The notes beneath the pieces were generated by a model, which saw only the letters and a list, made by a program, of their open reading frames with translations, had not been told where the DNA came from and did not search any database. From Rhodospirillaceae bacterium (lineage in GTDB: Bacteria; Pseudomonadota; Alphaproteobacteria; Reyranellales; Reyranellaceae), in contig WOUR01000019.1 in assembly GCA_009772935.1 (NCBI GenBank), positions 32,089 to 96,088 on the forward strand: DNA of 64,000 nt, read 5' to 3'. This document shows positions 42,359-51,633 of this stretch, one piece after another. Numbering within the stretch: the first letter of the stretch is position 1; each line of letters begins with the position of its first letter. The position numbers and the translations under genes are program-made.

Positions 42359-43324
42359 ATGTCGGTCGTGCTGGGCAGCGGCGAGCACCGCTATCGTGTC
42401 GTCGAGAACTGGGCAAAGCTGCCGGACGGCTGGGAATTCCGTGACGTCGCCGCCGTTGCCTGTGACAGCAACGACCGCGTCTACGTCTTCAACCGCGGCG
42501 AGCACCCGATGATGGTGTTCGACAGGGACGGCAACTTCCTGCGCTCGTGGGGCGAAGGCGTGTTCAGCCGGGCGCACGGCATCCATATCGACAGCGACGA
42601 CAATCTCTATTGCACCGACGACGGCGACCACACGGTCCGCAAGGTTTCGACCGACGGCAAGGTGCTGATGACGATCGGCGTGCCCGACCAGCCCGCCCCC
42701 TTCCTGAGCGGCAGGCCGTTCAACCGCTGCACCCACACCGCCCTCTCGCCCAAGGGCGAGATCTACGTCTCGGACGGCTACGGCAACAGCCGCGTCCACA
42801 AGTACTCGCCCGACGGCAAGCACCTGATGTGCTGGGGCACGACCGGGACCGACCCCGGCGAGTTCAACATCCCGCACAACATCGCCGCCGACGAAGACGG
42901 CTGGGTCTATGTCGCCGACCGCGAGAACCATCGCGTGCAGGTGTTCGACGGCGACGGCAAATACGAGACCCAATGGAACAACATGCACCGGCCTTGTGCG
43001 CTCTGCTGCTGTGGTGGGGTGAAGAACCCGACCTTCATCATCGGCGAGCTGGGCCCCGGGATGCCGGTGAACACCAAGCACACCAATCTCGGCCCGCGCC
43101 TGTCGATCGTCGACGGCAAGGGCAAGACGCTGGCCCGGCTCGGCGGGCAGGAAGGTCCCGGCGAGCAGGCCGGCCGTTTTCTGTCGCCACACGGGCTCGC
43201 CGTCGATTCACGTGGCGATATCTATGTCGGCGAGGTGAGCTACACCAACTGGCCGAGCACCTTCCCCGGCACCCCCGTGCCGAAATACCTGCGCTCGTTG
43301 CAGAAACTCGAGAAAGTCGTCTGA
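42359..43324 (+). CDS. NHL-repeat six-bladed beta-propeller protein with a Cys cluster
   Basis: 321 residues, no signal peptide. At least five NHL blades are visible: VACDSNDRVYVFNRGEH, IHIDSDDNLYCTDDGDH, LSPKGEIYVSDGYGNSR, IAADEDGWVYVADRENHR and LAVDSRGDIYVGEVSY, with 'VYVADRxNxRVQVFD' linkers. Between the third- and second-to-last blades sits MHRPCALCCCGG (Cys213, 216, 217, 218), an unusual cluster that could bind a metal. It resembles peptidyl-alpha-hydroxyglycine lyase-like and SMP30-like lactonases. Between a GMC oxidase and a hydroxyacid dehydrogenase it may be a lactonase, but this is inference. Confidence 0.82.
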   Translation: MSVVLGSGEHRYRVVENWAKLPDGWEFRDVAAVACDSNDRVYVFNRGEHPMMVFDRDGNFLRSWGEGVFSRAHGIHIDSDDNLYCTDDGDHTVRKVSTDGKVLMTIGVPDQPAPFLSGRPFNRCTHTALSPKGEIYVSDGYGNSRVHKYSPDGKHLMCWGTTGTDPGEFNIPHNIAADEDGWVYVADRENHRVQVFDGDGKYETQWNNMHRPCALCCCGGVKNPTFIIGELGPGMPVNTKHTNLGPRLSIVDGKGKTLARLGGQEGPGEQAGRFLSPHGLAVDSRGDIYVGEVSYTNWPSTFPGTPVPKYLRSLQKLEKVV

Positions 43325-43335
43325 GGAGAATAGTT

Positions 43336-44304
43336 ATGGTTGAACGCGTACTCGTCGTCGGGCCCAAGGACACCCTGTCCATGGTCGACGACCTCGCCCC
43401 CAAGGGCTATGAGATCGTCAAGGCGCTGCACAATTCGCCGGAGCAGAAGGCCGCCCTGCCCGGCACCCATTACTTCGTGGGCTTCATCCAGCAGTACGTC
43501 ACGCCACAGCTCTACAAGGACGCGCCGAACCTCAAGCTCGTGCAGATGCTGAGCGCCGGTTACGACCGGGCCGACCTCGAGGCGGCGCGTAGAAGCGGCG
43601 TGCCGCTCTGCGCCAATGGCGGCGCCAACTCCGTCGCCGTCTCCGAGCACGCGATGCTGCTGATGCTGGCGGTCTCGCGCCGGCTGATCACCCAGCACAC
43701 CAATGTCACGGCCGGCCGCTGGCACGGCAATTCGCCGCCGACCGTCCACGAGGTGCGCAACCGCGTGCTGGGCATCATCGGCCTCGGCACGATAGGCAAG
43801 AAGGTCGCCAAGCTGGCGCTCGCCTTCGGCATGACGGTCCACTACTACGACATTGCCCGCCTCAAGGAGGAAGAGGAAGACGCGTTGGGCGTCCGCTTCC
43901 GCCTGCTGCCCGAGATCCTGAAGCACTCCGACATCGTCTCCCTGCACGTGCCGCTGAACGAGTCTACACGCCACATGATCGGCAAGGACGAGCTCGCTGC
44001 CATGAAGAAGTCGGCGATCATCGTGAACACCTCGCGTGGACCCGTGATCGACGAGAAGGCGATGACCGCCGCCCTGTCGTCGGGGAACCTCTTCGGTGCC
44101 GGCCTCGACGTGTTCGACGAGGAGCCGACTCCGCCGGACAACCCTCTCCTGAAGCTCGACAACGTCGTCCTGACCGCGCATCTCGCCGGCCCCACGTTCG
44201 AGAGCAACATCACCCGCCTGCGCAACGGCTTCGATAACGTCCAGAGGGTCGCCCGCGGCGAGCCCGCGCTCTGGGTGGTTCCGGAGTTGCTGGAGCCGAA
44301 ATGA
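43336..44304 (+). CDS. D-isomer-specific 2-hydroxyacid dehydrogenase
   Basis: 322 residues. Rossmann motif VLGIIGLGTIGKKVAKLALAFG, catalytic Arg in VNTSRGPVIDEKAM, Glu and His in the GLDVFDEEPTPPDNPL and VVLTAHLAG segments. NAD(P)H-dependent reduction of 2-oxoacids to D-2-hydroxyacids, or the reverse. The SD (GAGGAGAA) lies 7 bases before the ATG, after the NHL gene. Probably the last enzyme of an alcohol-acid-hydroxyacid oxidation route with its two upstream neighbours. Confidence 0.92.
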   Translation: MVERVLVVGPKDTLSMVDDLAPKGYEIVKALHNSPEQKAALPGTHYFVGFIQQYVTPQLYKDAPNLKLVQMLSAGYDRADLEAARRSGVPLCANGGANSVAVSEHAMLLMLAVSRRLITQHTNVTAGRWHGNSPPTVHEVRNRVLGIIGLGTIGKKVAKLALAFGMTVHYYDIARLKEEEEDALGVRFRLLPEILKHSDIVSLHVPLNESTRHMIGKDELAAMKKSAIIVNTSRGPVIDEKAMTAALSSGNLFGAGLDVFDEEPTPPDNPLLKLDNVVLTAHLAGPTFESNITRLRNGFDNVQRVARGEPALWVVPELLEPK

Positions 44305-44418
44305 GCCGGATTGCCCGTGGAACACTCCCGGGGCGGCCGTTGCCTCGGATCGCCGGCCAGTGCGAGCTGCCCGGCGAGTTGATCGCCCAAGCCGGCATCA
44401 AGCTGCAGTAGGGCAAAG

Positions 44419-45318
44419 ATGCAGCCAGCCGCTCTTGCGTACTACAGTGCACAGAGCGCGACGACTGATGCGGGCAGGCGCACGCCACTCGATATCGAGC
44501 TGCCTTCCGATATCGAGGCGCTTGTCACGCTCGTCCAGGGCCTAGTGATCGACAAGGATTTCATCGGGCTCTACGGGCTGGACCTCGGCGCGCGGATGCG
44601 GCTCGGCGAGGTCGACACCCGCTATGCCTCCGACATCTACCGGCGGCTGATAGAGAAGGACGAACGACCCCTCGGTGCGCAGCGCGAACCGGGCGCGCGG
44701 TTCATCGGCAGTTGCCGGGACTACGCACTCCTTCTCTGTTCGCTGCTTCGCCACGTCGGCATGCCGGCGCGATTGCGCTTCGGTTTCGCGACATATTTCT
44801 CGGGTAAGCCGGACACGTACGGCGACCACTGCGTCTGCGAATACTGGAACGAAGCGCAAAGGCGCTGGGTACTCGTCGATGCGAACGTCGATCCGGTCGT
44901 GAAATCGAGTCTGGGCGTCACCGCGAATCCACTGGACCTGGCGCGCGACCAGTTCGTCGTCGCCGCCGACGGGTGGCGCCTTGCTCGCGGGGGGACGGTC
45001 GCGCCCGACCGGTTCGGTGTTCCAAGCATCGACATTCAAGGCCTTTGGTTCATCCGCGGAAGCCTGATGCGGGACCTCGCCGCACTCAACAAGGTGGAGT
45101 TGCTTCCCTGGGACTATTGGGGCCTGGCCGACCGAACACCGATCGATGCGCTGCCGGAGGAGGAACTGCCCATGCTCGACGACCTTGCGCAGGTACTCGA
45201 TTCGTCAAACGAACTGTTCCAGCTCCAATCGACCTTCACCCGGCCGGAGCTTGTCGTGCCCCCCGCGATCCGGAGCTTCTCCCCGCTTCACGGAGAGACG
45301 AAAGTTGTGCTCCGATAG
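44419..45318 (+). CDS. Transglutaminase-like cysteine protease-fold protein
   Basis: 299 residues, cytosolic. Catalytic triad by the family pattern: Cys99 in GSCRDYALLLCSLLRHVGMPAR, His137 in YGDHCVCEYW and Asp154 in WVLVDANVD. The following 140 residues are unique. Bacterial proteins of this sort are peptidases or amidases rather than protein crosslinkers. No transporter or partner is adjacent, so the substrate is unknown. Confidence 0.85.
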   Translation: MQPAALAYYSAQSATTDAGRRTPLDIELPSDIEALVTLVQGLVIDKDFIGLYGLDLGARMRLGEVDTRYASDIYRRLIEKDERPLGAQREPGARFIGSCRDYALLLCSLLRHVGMPARLRFGFATYFSGKPDTYGDHCVCEYWNEAQRRWVLVDANVDPVVKSSLGVTANPLDLARDQFVVAADGWRLARGGTVAPDRFGVPSIDIQGLWFIRGSLMRDLAALNKVELLPWDYWGLADRTPIDALPEEELPMLDDLAQVLDSSNELFQLQSTFTRPELVVPPAIRSFSPLHGETKVVLR

Positions 45319-45681
45319 TCCCGCATTTCAGGCCGGCGCGGGAGCATCATGATTGGAAATGGCATGAAAAGAGATCCCGCCGACGGGTTGGTCCGATCCG
45401 GTTGCAGGGCCGGGCTGCCCCCACGGGTGGGACGACCGTGGCGATTCTGACGGCGATGCGGCACCATCGCCAGCGCACGCGACTGCAATGAACGAAATAT
45501 CCGAAACGGACGAAACGAAAAACACCCCTGAGAGCGATTCCCGGAGTGCGGCGACCTGAAAGTCGCAAGAATGGGCGCTTGCACAGTGCGAAATACTCGC
45601 CGCCTCCCGACCGTCGAACAAAACGGATGCCCGAACGACTTAGCAGGAGCGGGTTACCCTCGAACCCGAAGTCACGCAGCG
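45319..45681. other. Intergenic region with ACGAAA-rich tract
   Basis: 363 bp between the transglutaminase gene and the convergent MFS gene. No credible coding frame. At 45491-45523 it holds ACGAAATATCCGAAACGGA and CGAAACGAAA-like units, the reverse-complement counterpart of the TTCGTTT-rich tract at 10211-10250. The rest is GC-rich with no clear hairpin terminator. Confidence 0.5.
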
Positions 45682-46935
45682 CTAGGCGGTCTGCAGCTTG
45701 AGCCGATAGGTCTCATCGAACTTCAGGATGGCCGCGAACGAAATCGCCGCGGCGGCCATGATCATGAAGGCCGGGCTGTAGTCGTTCGCGGTGCGATCGA
45801 CCAGCCAGGTCGCAACCAGCGGACTGAAGCCGCCCAGCACGCCGAGGGTCACGTTATAGCCCAAGGCGATCGCCGTGCAGCGGATCTCCGCGGGCACGGC
45901 TTCGACCATCAGGGCCGGCTGGCCGCCGATGAAGGCGCCGACCGACAATACGAAGCCGAGCTGCCCAAGCACGACCAACTCGGGTTGGGCATGGTGCATC
46001 AGCCAGAAGAAAGGCAGTGCGCCGACGAAGCCCAGTGCCGCGGCCCCCAGCATCACGGGACGACGGCCGTAACGGTCGGAGAACCAGCCCATCAGGACCA
46101 TGACCGGCAGCATGGCGACCATGCTGGTCGAATTGATCGCCAGCGCCGTCGCGGGCGCAATGCCGTCGGCAGATTGCAGCCAGCTCACGATGTAGACGAA
46201 CATCAGGTAGAAGCCGACTGAGTTGAACACCGAGAGCGCGGCGAGCTTCGCCAGCAGCGGCCCATGGTTGCGCACGGTCTCGAGCAACGGCGACTTGGCA
46301 GAGGCCTTGCGCGGCGACTCGGGGACATGTCGGCGAAGCACGACGCCGGCGACGCCGACGACCAGCCCGAGCAGGAACGGCAAGCGCCAGCCCCAGCTTT
46401 CCAGAGCCTGCTCCGACATCACCGAGGCCAGGAGCGCGCCCGTCGCGGAGCCCAGCAGGATGCCGCCGACCGCACCGCAGCAGCCAAGGGCTCCGACGAA
46501 GGCGCGCCGGTCGGGCGGCGATTGCTCGATGATGAAGATGATGGACGTCGTGTACTCGCCGCCCACCGACAAGCCCTGGATCATGCGGAGAAGCGTGAGC
46601 AGGATTGGCGCGGCGATCCCGAGCGTCTGGTAGTCGGGCAGGACGCCGACGAGGAAGGTCGGAATGGCCATGGCGGCCACGGAGAAAGTGAGCGCCGCGC
46701 GGCGGCCGAGCCGGTCGCCGATGGCACCGATCACCGCCCCGCCGATCGGGCGCATCAGGAAGCCCACGGCGAAGATGCCGAAGGCCGCGAGGACCTGGGC
46801 GACGGCGTCCTCGCTGGGGAAGAAGGCCCGTCCGATCGCGGCGGCGAAGTAGCCGTAGACCGCGAAATCGTACCATTCCAGCACGTTGCCGATCGCGCCC
46901 GCCGCAATGACCCGGCGCGTGTTGCCCTGCTTCAT
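45682..46935 (-). CDS. MFS transporter, metabolite:H+ symporter (MHS/ProP-like) family
   Basis: 417 residues, twelve TM helices. MHS landmarks: N-terminal AAGAIGNVLEWYDFAVYGYFA, the loop 2-3 motif GDRLGRRAALTFSVAAMA and the central GLSVGGEYTTSIIFIIEQ, then loop 8-9 GWFSDRYGRRPVMLGAAAL. Proton-driven uptake of an organic acid or osmolyte. In a run with the FAD monooxygenase 34 bp upstream, so it may import that enzyme's substrate. Confidence 0.92.
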   Translation of the reverse strand: MKQGNTRRVIAAGAIGNVLEWYDFAVYGYFAAAIGRAFFPSEDAVAQVLAAFGIFAVGFLMRPIGGAVIGAIGDRLGRRAALTFSVAAMAIPTFLVGVLPDYQTLGIAAPILLTLLRMIQGLSVGGEYTTSIIFIIEQSPPDRRAFVGALGCCGAVGGILLGSATGALLASVMSEQALESWGWRLPFLLGLVVGVAGVVLRRHVPESPRKASAKSPLLETVRNHGPLLAKLAALSVFNSVGFYLMFVYIVSWLQSADGIAPATALAINSTSMVAMLPVMVLMGWFSDRYGRRPVMLGAAALGFVGALPFFWLMHHAQPELVVLGQLGFVLSVGAFIGGQPALMVEAVPAEIRCTAIALGYNVTLGVLGGFSPLVATWLVDRTANDYSPAFMIMAAAAISFAAILKFDETYRLKLQTA

Positions 46936-46969
46936 CCCCGCTCCCCCGAGCCCCGGATCGGCCGAACGA

Positions 46970-48469
46970 TCAGCCGTAAACGAACGCCTTGTCCTCTAGG
47001 TCGATGGCCGGAAAGACGTTCTTCTCGTTCCAGTAATCCTGGGTGTGCTGCCATTCCGGCTTGCCGCCGCGCTTGGGCAGGAGGTGCATGCCGCGCATCA
47101 GATAGCCGGGATTGAAGTTCTCGGGATCGATCCAGGGCAGCAGGGCCATGTCCTTGTCCTCTGGCCGCAGCGCGACCTCGACCTTGCGGGCCTGGCGCTT
47201 GTCCATGTGCCCGAGGAGACGGCAGACGAAGTCGCCGACCAGGTCGGCGCGAAGGGTCCAGCTCGCGCGGAAGTAGCCGAACACCCAGATCATGTTGGGC
47301 ACGCCGGTGAACATCATGCCGCGATAGGTCACAGTATCGGCGAAATCGACCGCCTTGCCGTCCACTGCGAAGGCGATGTCACCCATCACCGACAGGTGGA
47401 AGCCGGTCGCGGTCACGATGATGTCGGCCTCGAGCACCTTGCCCGACTTGAGCAGGATGCCTTCCGGCACGAAGCGGTCGATCTCGTCGGTCTCGACCGA
47501 CGCCTTGCCGGAGCGAACGGCCTTGAAGAGGTCGCCATCGGGCACGAATGCGATACGCTGCTGCCAAGGCCGGTAGCTCGGCGTGAAATGCGGCTCCATG
47601 GGGAAGTCCGGTCCGACATGGGCGCGCACGCCGGCCAGCAGCTCGGCTCGCACCTTGTCCGACTCCTCGAAGGAGCGCCGGGTGAACACTGACTGGTCGT
47701 GCAGGATCTTGCGGCGCACGATCTCGTGGATCCACTCCTCGTCGACCTCGAGCTGGCGCAGGGTCTCGGCGAGCTCGATGGCATTGCGGCCGGGAATGAA
47801 ATAGGTCGGCGTCCGCTGCAGCATGGTCACGTGGCCGGCCTTGTCAGCCATCGCCGGGATGACCGTTGCAGCGGTCGCCCCGGAGCCGATCACGACGACC
47901 TTCTTGCCGGTATAGTCGAGGTCCTCCGGCCAGGTCTGGGGATGGACGATCCGGCCCTTGAAGGTCTCCGTGCCCTTCCATTCCGGTGTATAGCCGACGG
48001 AATGGCGGTAGTACCCCTGGCACATCCAGAGGAAATTGGCCGTGAAGCGGACCGCCTCACCCGTGTCTGTGCGAACGCCCTCGATGGTCCACAGATTGTC
48101 CTTGCTCGACCAGGAAGCCGCGTCGATGCGGTGCCGGTAGCGGATGTGCGGCGCCAGGTCATTCTCTTCGATGACCTCGCCCATGTAGGTCTTGATCTCC
48201 CGCGCGGTGGCGATCGGCTTGCCCTTCCAGGGCTTGAAGCGATAGCCGAACGTGTGGAGGTCGCTATCGGAGCGAATGCCGGGATACTTGTGGGTCAGCC
48301 AGGTGCCGCCGAAGCTCTCCTGCGTCTCCAGGATGACAAAGCTGCGATCGGGCATCTGGTGGGTCAGATGATAGGCGCCGCCGATGCCGGAAATGCCGGC
48401 GCCGACGATGACGACATCGAAATGCTCGGTCCTGATGGCCGCGGGCCGCGCAAGGCTGGTATCCGGCAT
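46970..48469 (-). CDS. Flavin-containing (Baeyer-Villiger type) monooxygenase
   Basis: 499 residues. FAD-binding GAGISGIGGAYHLTHQMP near residue 22, then SFGGTWLTHKYPGIRSDSD, the FMO/BVMO fingerprint region and NADPH-binding GSGATAATVIPAMA near 195, and FHLSVMGDIAF. Converts ketones to esters or oxygenates N/S compounds using NADPH and O2. Coupled to the MFS importer downstream and divergent from the SGNH protein. FMO versus BVMO specificity is not decided. Confidence 0.88.
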   Translation of the reverse strand: MPDTSLARPAAIRTEHFDVVIVGAGISGIGGAYHLTHQMPDRSFVILETQESFGGTWLTHKYPGIRSDSDLHTFGYRFKPWKGKPIATAREIKTYMGEVIEENDLAPHIRYRHRIDAASWSSKDNLWTIEGVRTDTGEAVRFTANFLWMCQGYYRHSVGYTPEWKGTETFKGRIVHPQTWPEDLDYTGKKVVVIGSGATAATVIPAMADKAGHVTMLQRTPTYFIPGRNAIELAETLRQLEVDEEWIHEIVRRKILHDQSVFTRRSFEESDKVRAELLAGVRAHVGPDFPMEPHFTPSYRPWQQRIAFVPDGDLFKAVRSGKASVETDEIDRFVPEGILLKSGKVLEADIIVTATGFHLSVMGDIAFAVDGKAVDFADTVTYRGMMFTGVPNMIWVFGYFRASWTLRADLVGDFVCRLLGHMDKRQARKVEVALRPEDKDMALLPWIDPENFNPGYLMRGMHLLPKRGGKPEWQHTQDYWNEKNVFPAIDLEDKAFVYG

Positions 48470-48517
48470 GGGAACGGTCTTTCCTCGCTGATAATCTGGC
48501 GACAGTCTTGCTTGAAC

Positions 48518-49552
48518 ATGAGCGTCGAAACCAGCCCCCAGATGCCACGAGTCGAAACCCGCCCGAAACGCCGCAGGGCCCTGTTGGGACTTGCCGTCGT
48601 GGCCGGACTCGTGGTCGGCATCGGTCTGGCGGAGGGTCTGACCCGTCTGCTGCTCCCCTCCTTCGACCCCTCCGGCCGTTTCGAGTTCACCTATCCGGTG
48701 GGGTCGCTGCTCCTCGGCAAGCCCGATACGGAGACTCGCCAGATCAAGAATACCGGCGACTTTGACGTGGCGGTCCGCATCAATTCACACGGACTGCGCG
48801 ACGCCAACGACGTGGCGACCGCGGGCTCCGACGACATCCTCGTCGTTGGGGACTCCTTCACCTGGGGCTGGGGCGTCGAAGCCCAGGACCGCTTTTCCGA
48901 CCAGCTCCAGGTTCTCACCGGCCGACGGACCTTCAATCTCTCGACCCCCACGGACATAGACGGCTATGCAGCCCTCCTCGACTACGCGAGGAAGCTCGGT
49001 TCCAGGGCCGGCCGCGTCGTCATCGCGATCTGCATGGAGAACGATCTCCACCTCTACGGAGAGGTCCAGCCGGACCAACCGCCGCCCGGCGGCGGCGGCG
49101 CACTCAAGGACTGGTTGGCAAGCCATTCGGCCCTCTATCTCCTCGCCGTCACGACCGTCCAGCAGACGCCGTGGCTGCGAGACCTCGCCGTGAAAGCCGG
49201 CCTGATCGTGCCCAACCTCGAGGGGATCGCGAAGAACGACTACGATCCCGCGACCATCGACTCCTCGGCCAATCGTCTGAGGGAAATCGCGGAGCGCTAT
49301 CGAACGCTCGTCGTGCTCATCCCTTCCCGCGCGCTCTGGATCGGCAACTCCCACTCCCAGGCTGTCGAAAATCGCGTCCATACGGCCTTCGTGGTCGCCC
49401 TGCAGCGGCGCGGCATCGACGTACTGGACCTGCAGCCCGTCCTGGAGGCACAACTTGCCCCACTCGCCTACCATTTCGCCAATGACGGCCACTGGAATGT
49501 CCGCGGTCATGCCCTGGCCGCACATGCCATCAGCCAGCATCTCGCCCGCTAA
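48518..49552 (+). CDS. SGNH/AlgX-like hydrolase, N-terminally membrane-anchored
   Basis: 344 residues. A basic N-terminus (RPKRRR) and one TM (ALLGLAVVAGLVVGIGLAEG, 21-40) act as a signal anchor. The nucleophile is Ser113 in VVGDSFTWGWGV and the catalytic pair Asp323-x-His325 in NDGHWNVRGHA; 'DxHW' as in AlgX/PatB. SGNH hydrolases deacetylate or acetylate glycans in the periplasm. A short gap (12 bp) to the GMC oxidase may place them in one transcript. Confidence 0.82.
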   Translation: MSVETSPQMPRVETRPKRRRALLGLAVVAGLVVGIGLAEGLTRLLLPSFDPSGRFEFTYPVGSLLLGKPDTETRQIKNTGDFDVAVRINSHGLRDANDVATAGSDDILVVGDSFTWGWGVEAQDRFSDQLQVLTGRRTFNLSTPTDIDGYAALLDYARKLGSRAGRVVIAICMENDLHLYGEVQPDQPPPGGGGALKDWLASHSALYLLAVTTVQQTPWLRDLAVKAGLIVPNLEGIAKNDYDPATIDSSANRLREIAERYRTLVVLIPSRALWIGNSHSQAVENRVHTAFVVALQRRGIDVLDLQPVLEAQLAPLAYHFANDGHWNVRGHALAAHAISQHLAR

Positions 49553-49564
49553 CGGAAGAACGCC

Positions 49565-51169
49565 ATGCACGACAAGGTCGACGTCCTGATCATCGGTTCC
49601 GGCGCCTCGGGGGCGGCGGTAGCCTGGAGCCTCGCCGACACCAAGATGCGCATCCTCTGCCTCGAACAGGGCGACTGGGTGAAGCCCACGGACTACCCGA
49701 CCAACGGCCGGGACTGGGAGGCCCGCCTGTTCGGCGACTTCGCCATCAACCCGAACCGCCGGGCTCGCGAGACCGACTATCCGATCAACAACGGCACCTC
49801 GCCGATCCAGGTCGTGAACTTCAACGGCGTCGGCGGCAGCACCATCATGTACACGGCGCACTACCCGCGCCTGCATCCGTCGGACTTCAGAGTGAAGACG
49901 CTGGACGGCGTGGCCGACGACTGGCCCGTCGATTACGCCACGCTGGAGCCGTTCTTCGCCGAGAACGACCGCATGACGGGCGTCGCGGGGCTCGAGGGTG
50001 ACCCGGCCTACCCGTACCATGCGCTGCCGATGCCGCCGCTGCCGCTGGGCAAGACCGGCAAGTGCTTCGGCGAGGCGATGAACAGACTGGGCTGGCATTG
50101 GTGGCCCTCGGACTCCGCGATCGCCACGACCGAGTATGACGGCCGCGCCCCCTGCATCAATCTCGGCCACTGCACGCCGGGCTGTGCCCAGGGCGCGAAG
50201 GCCAGCACCGACGTCACCTACTGGCCGCACGCGATCCGCGCCGGCGTCGAACTACGGACCCGCGCGCGGGTACGCGAGATCACGGTCGGTCCAGACGGGC
50301 TCGCGAGCGGCGTGATCTACTACGACGCCGAAGGGAAGGAGCATTTCCAGCCGGCGGAAATGGTGATCGTGGCCTGCAACGGAATCGGCACGCCGCGCCT
50401 CATGCTCAATTCACAATCAGGGAAGTTTCCCAACGGGATCGCCAATTCGAGCGGGCTCGTGGGCAGGAACCTGATGTTCCACCCGTTCGCCCATACCTAC
50501 GGCTATGTCGAGGAGCCGATCGACGGCAACACGGGCGCGCAGCTGTCGCTGTGGAGCCAGGAATTCTACGAGACCGACAAGACCCGCAACTTCGTGCGCG
50601 GCTACACGTTGCAGCTCCATCGCGGCGCCGGCACGATCGTCGACGCGATTGCCAATACGGCGCGCGGCTTCCTGCCGTGGGGTGAGGCGCATCACGACGT
50701 GTATCGCACCATCTTCAACCGCAAGCTCGGCCTCTCGGCGATCTGCGAAGACCTGCCCGAGGAACATAACCGGGTCACGCTCGATCCGGTCCTGAAGGAC
50801 AGCAACGGCATCCCCGCCCCGAAGATCGAGTACACACTGGGCGACAACACGAAGAAGATGATCGCCCACGGCGTGGCGCGGTCGAAGGACATCCTCGAAG
50901 CGGCCGGCGCGAAGAACATCGGCGGCGAGGCGCCGATGCTCAATGCCGGCTGGCACCTCATGGGTACGGCCCGCATGGGGACCGACCCGGAGCGCTCGGT
51001 GGTCAACGAATGGGGCCGCAGCCACGATGTGAAGAACCTGTTCATCGTCGACGGCAGCATCTGGGTGACCTCGGGCGGCGTGAACCCGACTTCGACCATC
51101 CAGGCGCTGGCGCTCTACATCGCCGACAACATCAAGCGTCGCCTCGCCGACGCCACGCTCTTCGACTGA
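49565..51169 (+). CDS. GMC oxidoreductase, gluconate/sorbitol-dehydrogenase large-subunit type
   Basis: 534 residues. FAD motif DVLIIGSGASGAAVAWSLAD; the segment GGSTIMYTAHYPRLHPSDFR; a Cys/His-rich patch CINLGHCTPGCAQGAKAS; and the C-terminal catalytic His/Asn region NAGWHLMGTARMG and WVTSGGVNPTSTIQALA. It is the subgroup in which a small 'subunit 3'-like protein is encoded next door, as in gluconate 2-dehydrogenase; here the next gene matches that. No Tat signal or cytochrome subunit is seen. Confidence 0.9.
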   Translation: MHDKVDVLIIGSGASGAAVAWSLADTKMRILCLEQGDWVKPTDYPTNGRDWEARLFGDFAINPNRRARETDYPINNGTSPIQVVNFNGVGGSTIMYTAHYPRLHPSDFRVKTLDGVADDWPVDYATLEPFFAENDRMTGVAGLEGDPAYPYHALPMPPLPLGKTGKCFGEAMNRLGWHWWPSDSAIATTEYDGRAPCINLGHCTPGCAQGAKASTDVTYWPHAIRAGVELRTRARVREITVGPDGLASGVIYYDAEGKEHFQPAEMVIVACNGIGTPRLMLNSQSGKFPNGIANSSGLVGRNLMFHPFAHTYGYVEEPIDGNTGAQLSLWSQEFYETDKTRNFVRGYTLQLHRGAGTIVDAIANTARGFLPWGEAHHDVYRTIFNRKLGLSAICEDLPEEHNRVTLDPVLKDSNGIPAPKIEYTLGDNTKKMIAHGVARSKDILEAAGAKNIGGEAPMLNAGWHLMGTARMGTDPERSVVNEWGRSHDVKNLFIVDGSIWVTSGGVNPTSTIQALALYIADNIKRRLADATLFD

Positions 51170-51180
51170 GGCCCAATGTC

Positions 51181-51624
51181 ATGACCTACGAGACCCTGAC
51201 CGCCCCGGAAATCCACGACCTGCGCGCACTGGCCGCCATCATGATTCCCGCCAGCGCCACATATGGCGTGCCGGGCGCCGACGACGAGCTGATCTTCGCC
51301 GATATCGTGAAGAGCTTGGAACGCGACACCGGCGACGCACGGACCGCCTTGAGGCAGCTCATCGCCCTGTCCGGGGGTGCCTTCGCCGATCTCGCCCCGG
51401 AGCGTCGCGCCGAGGTCGCGGCCCGCTTCAAGCAGGAAGGCGGTGCCCCCCTCTTCGCCCTCAATCGTGTGGTGCTGCTGTGCTACTATCGTGATGATCG
51501 CGTCATGCGTTCGCTCGGCCAGGAGCCGCGCTCGCCCTTCCCCAAGGGCCATGTCGTGGAACAGGGCGACTGGTCTCTGCTCGATCCGGTCAGGAATCGC
51601 CCGCCGATGTGGCGGCGTGTCTGA
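51181..51624 (+). CDS. Gluconate 2-dehydrogenase subunit 3-like protein
   Basis: 147 residues, starting 11 bp after the GMC gene. The N-terminus EIHDLRALAAIMIPASATYGVPGADD matches the typical subunit 3 pattern ('ALAAxIIPAD..PGA'). No Tat or Sec signal is visible, unlike many gamma subunits, so both this and the GMC partner may be cytosolic. Probably stabilises or delivers the GMC protein. Confidence 0.68.
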   Translation: MTYETLTAPEIHDLRALAAIMIPASATYGVPGADDELIFADIVKSLERDTGDARTALRQLIALSGGAFADLAPERRAEVAARFKQEGGAPLFALNRVVLLCYYRDDRVMRSLGQEPRSPFPKGHVVEQGDWSLLDPVRNRPPMWRRV

Positions 51625-51633
51625 CGCCGCCCG

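Noticed and set aside
45319..45681. Possible decayed gene between the transglutaminase and MFS genes
   Set aside because: No frame on either strand shows a recognisable motif; treated as plain intergenic DNA with an AT-rich tract.
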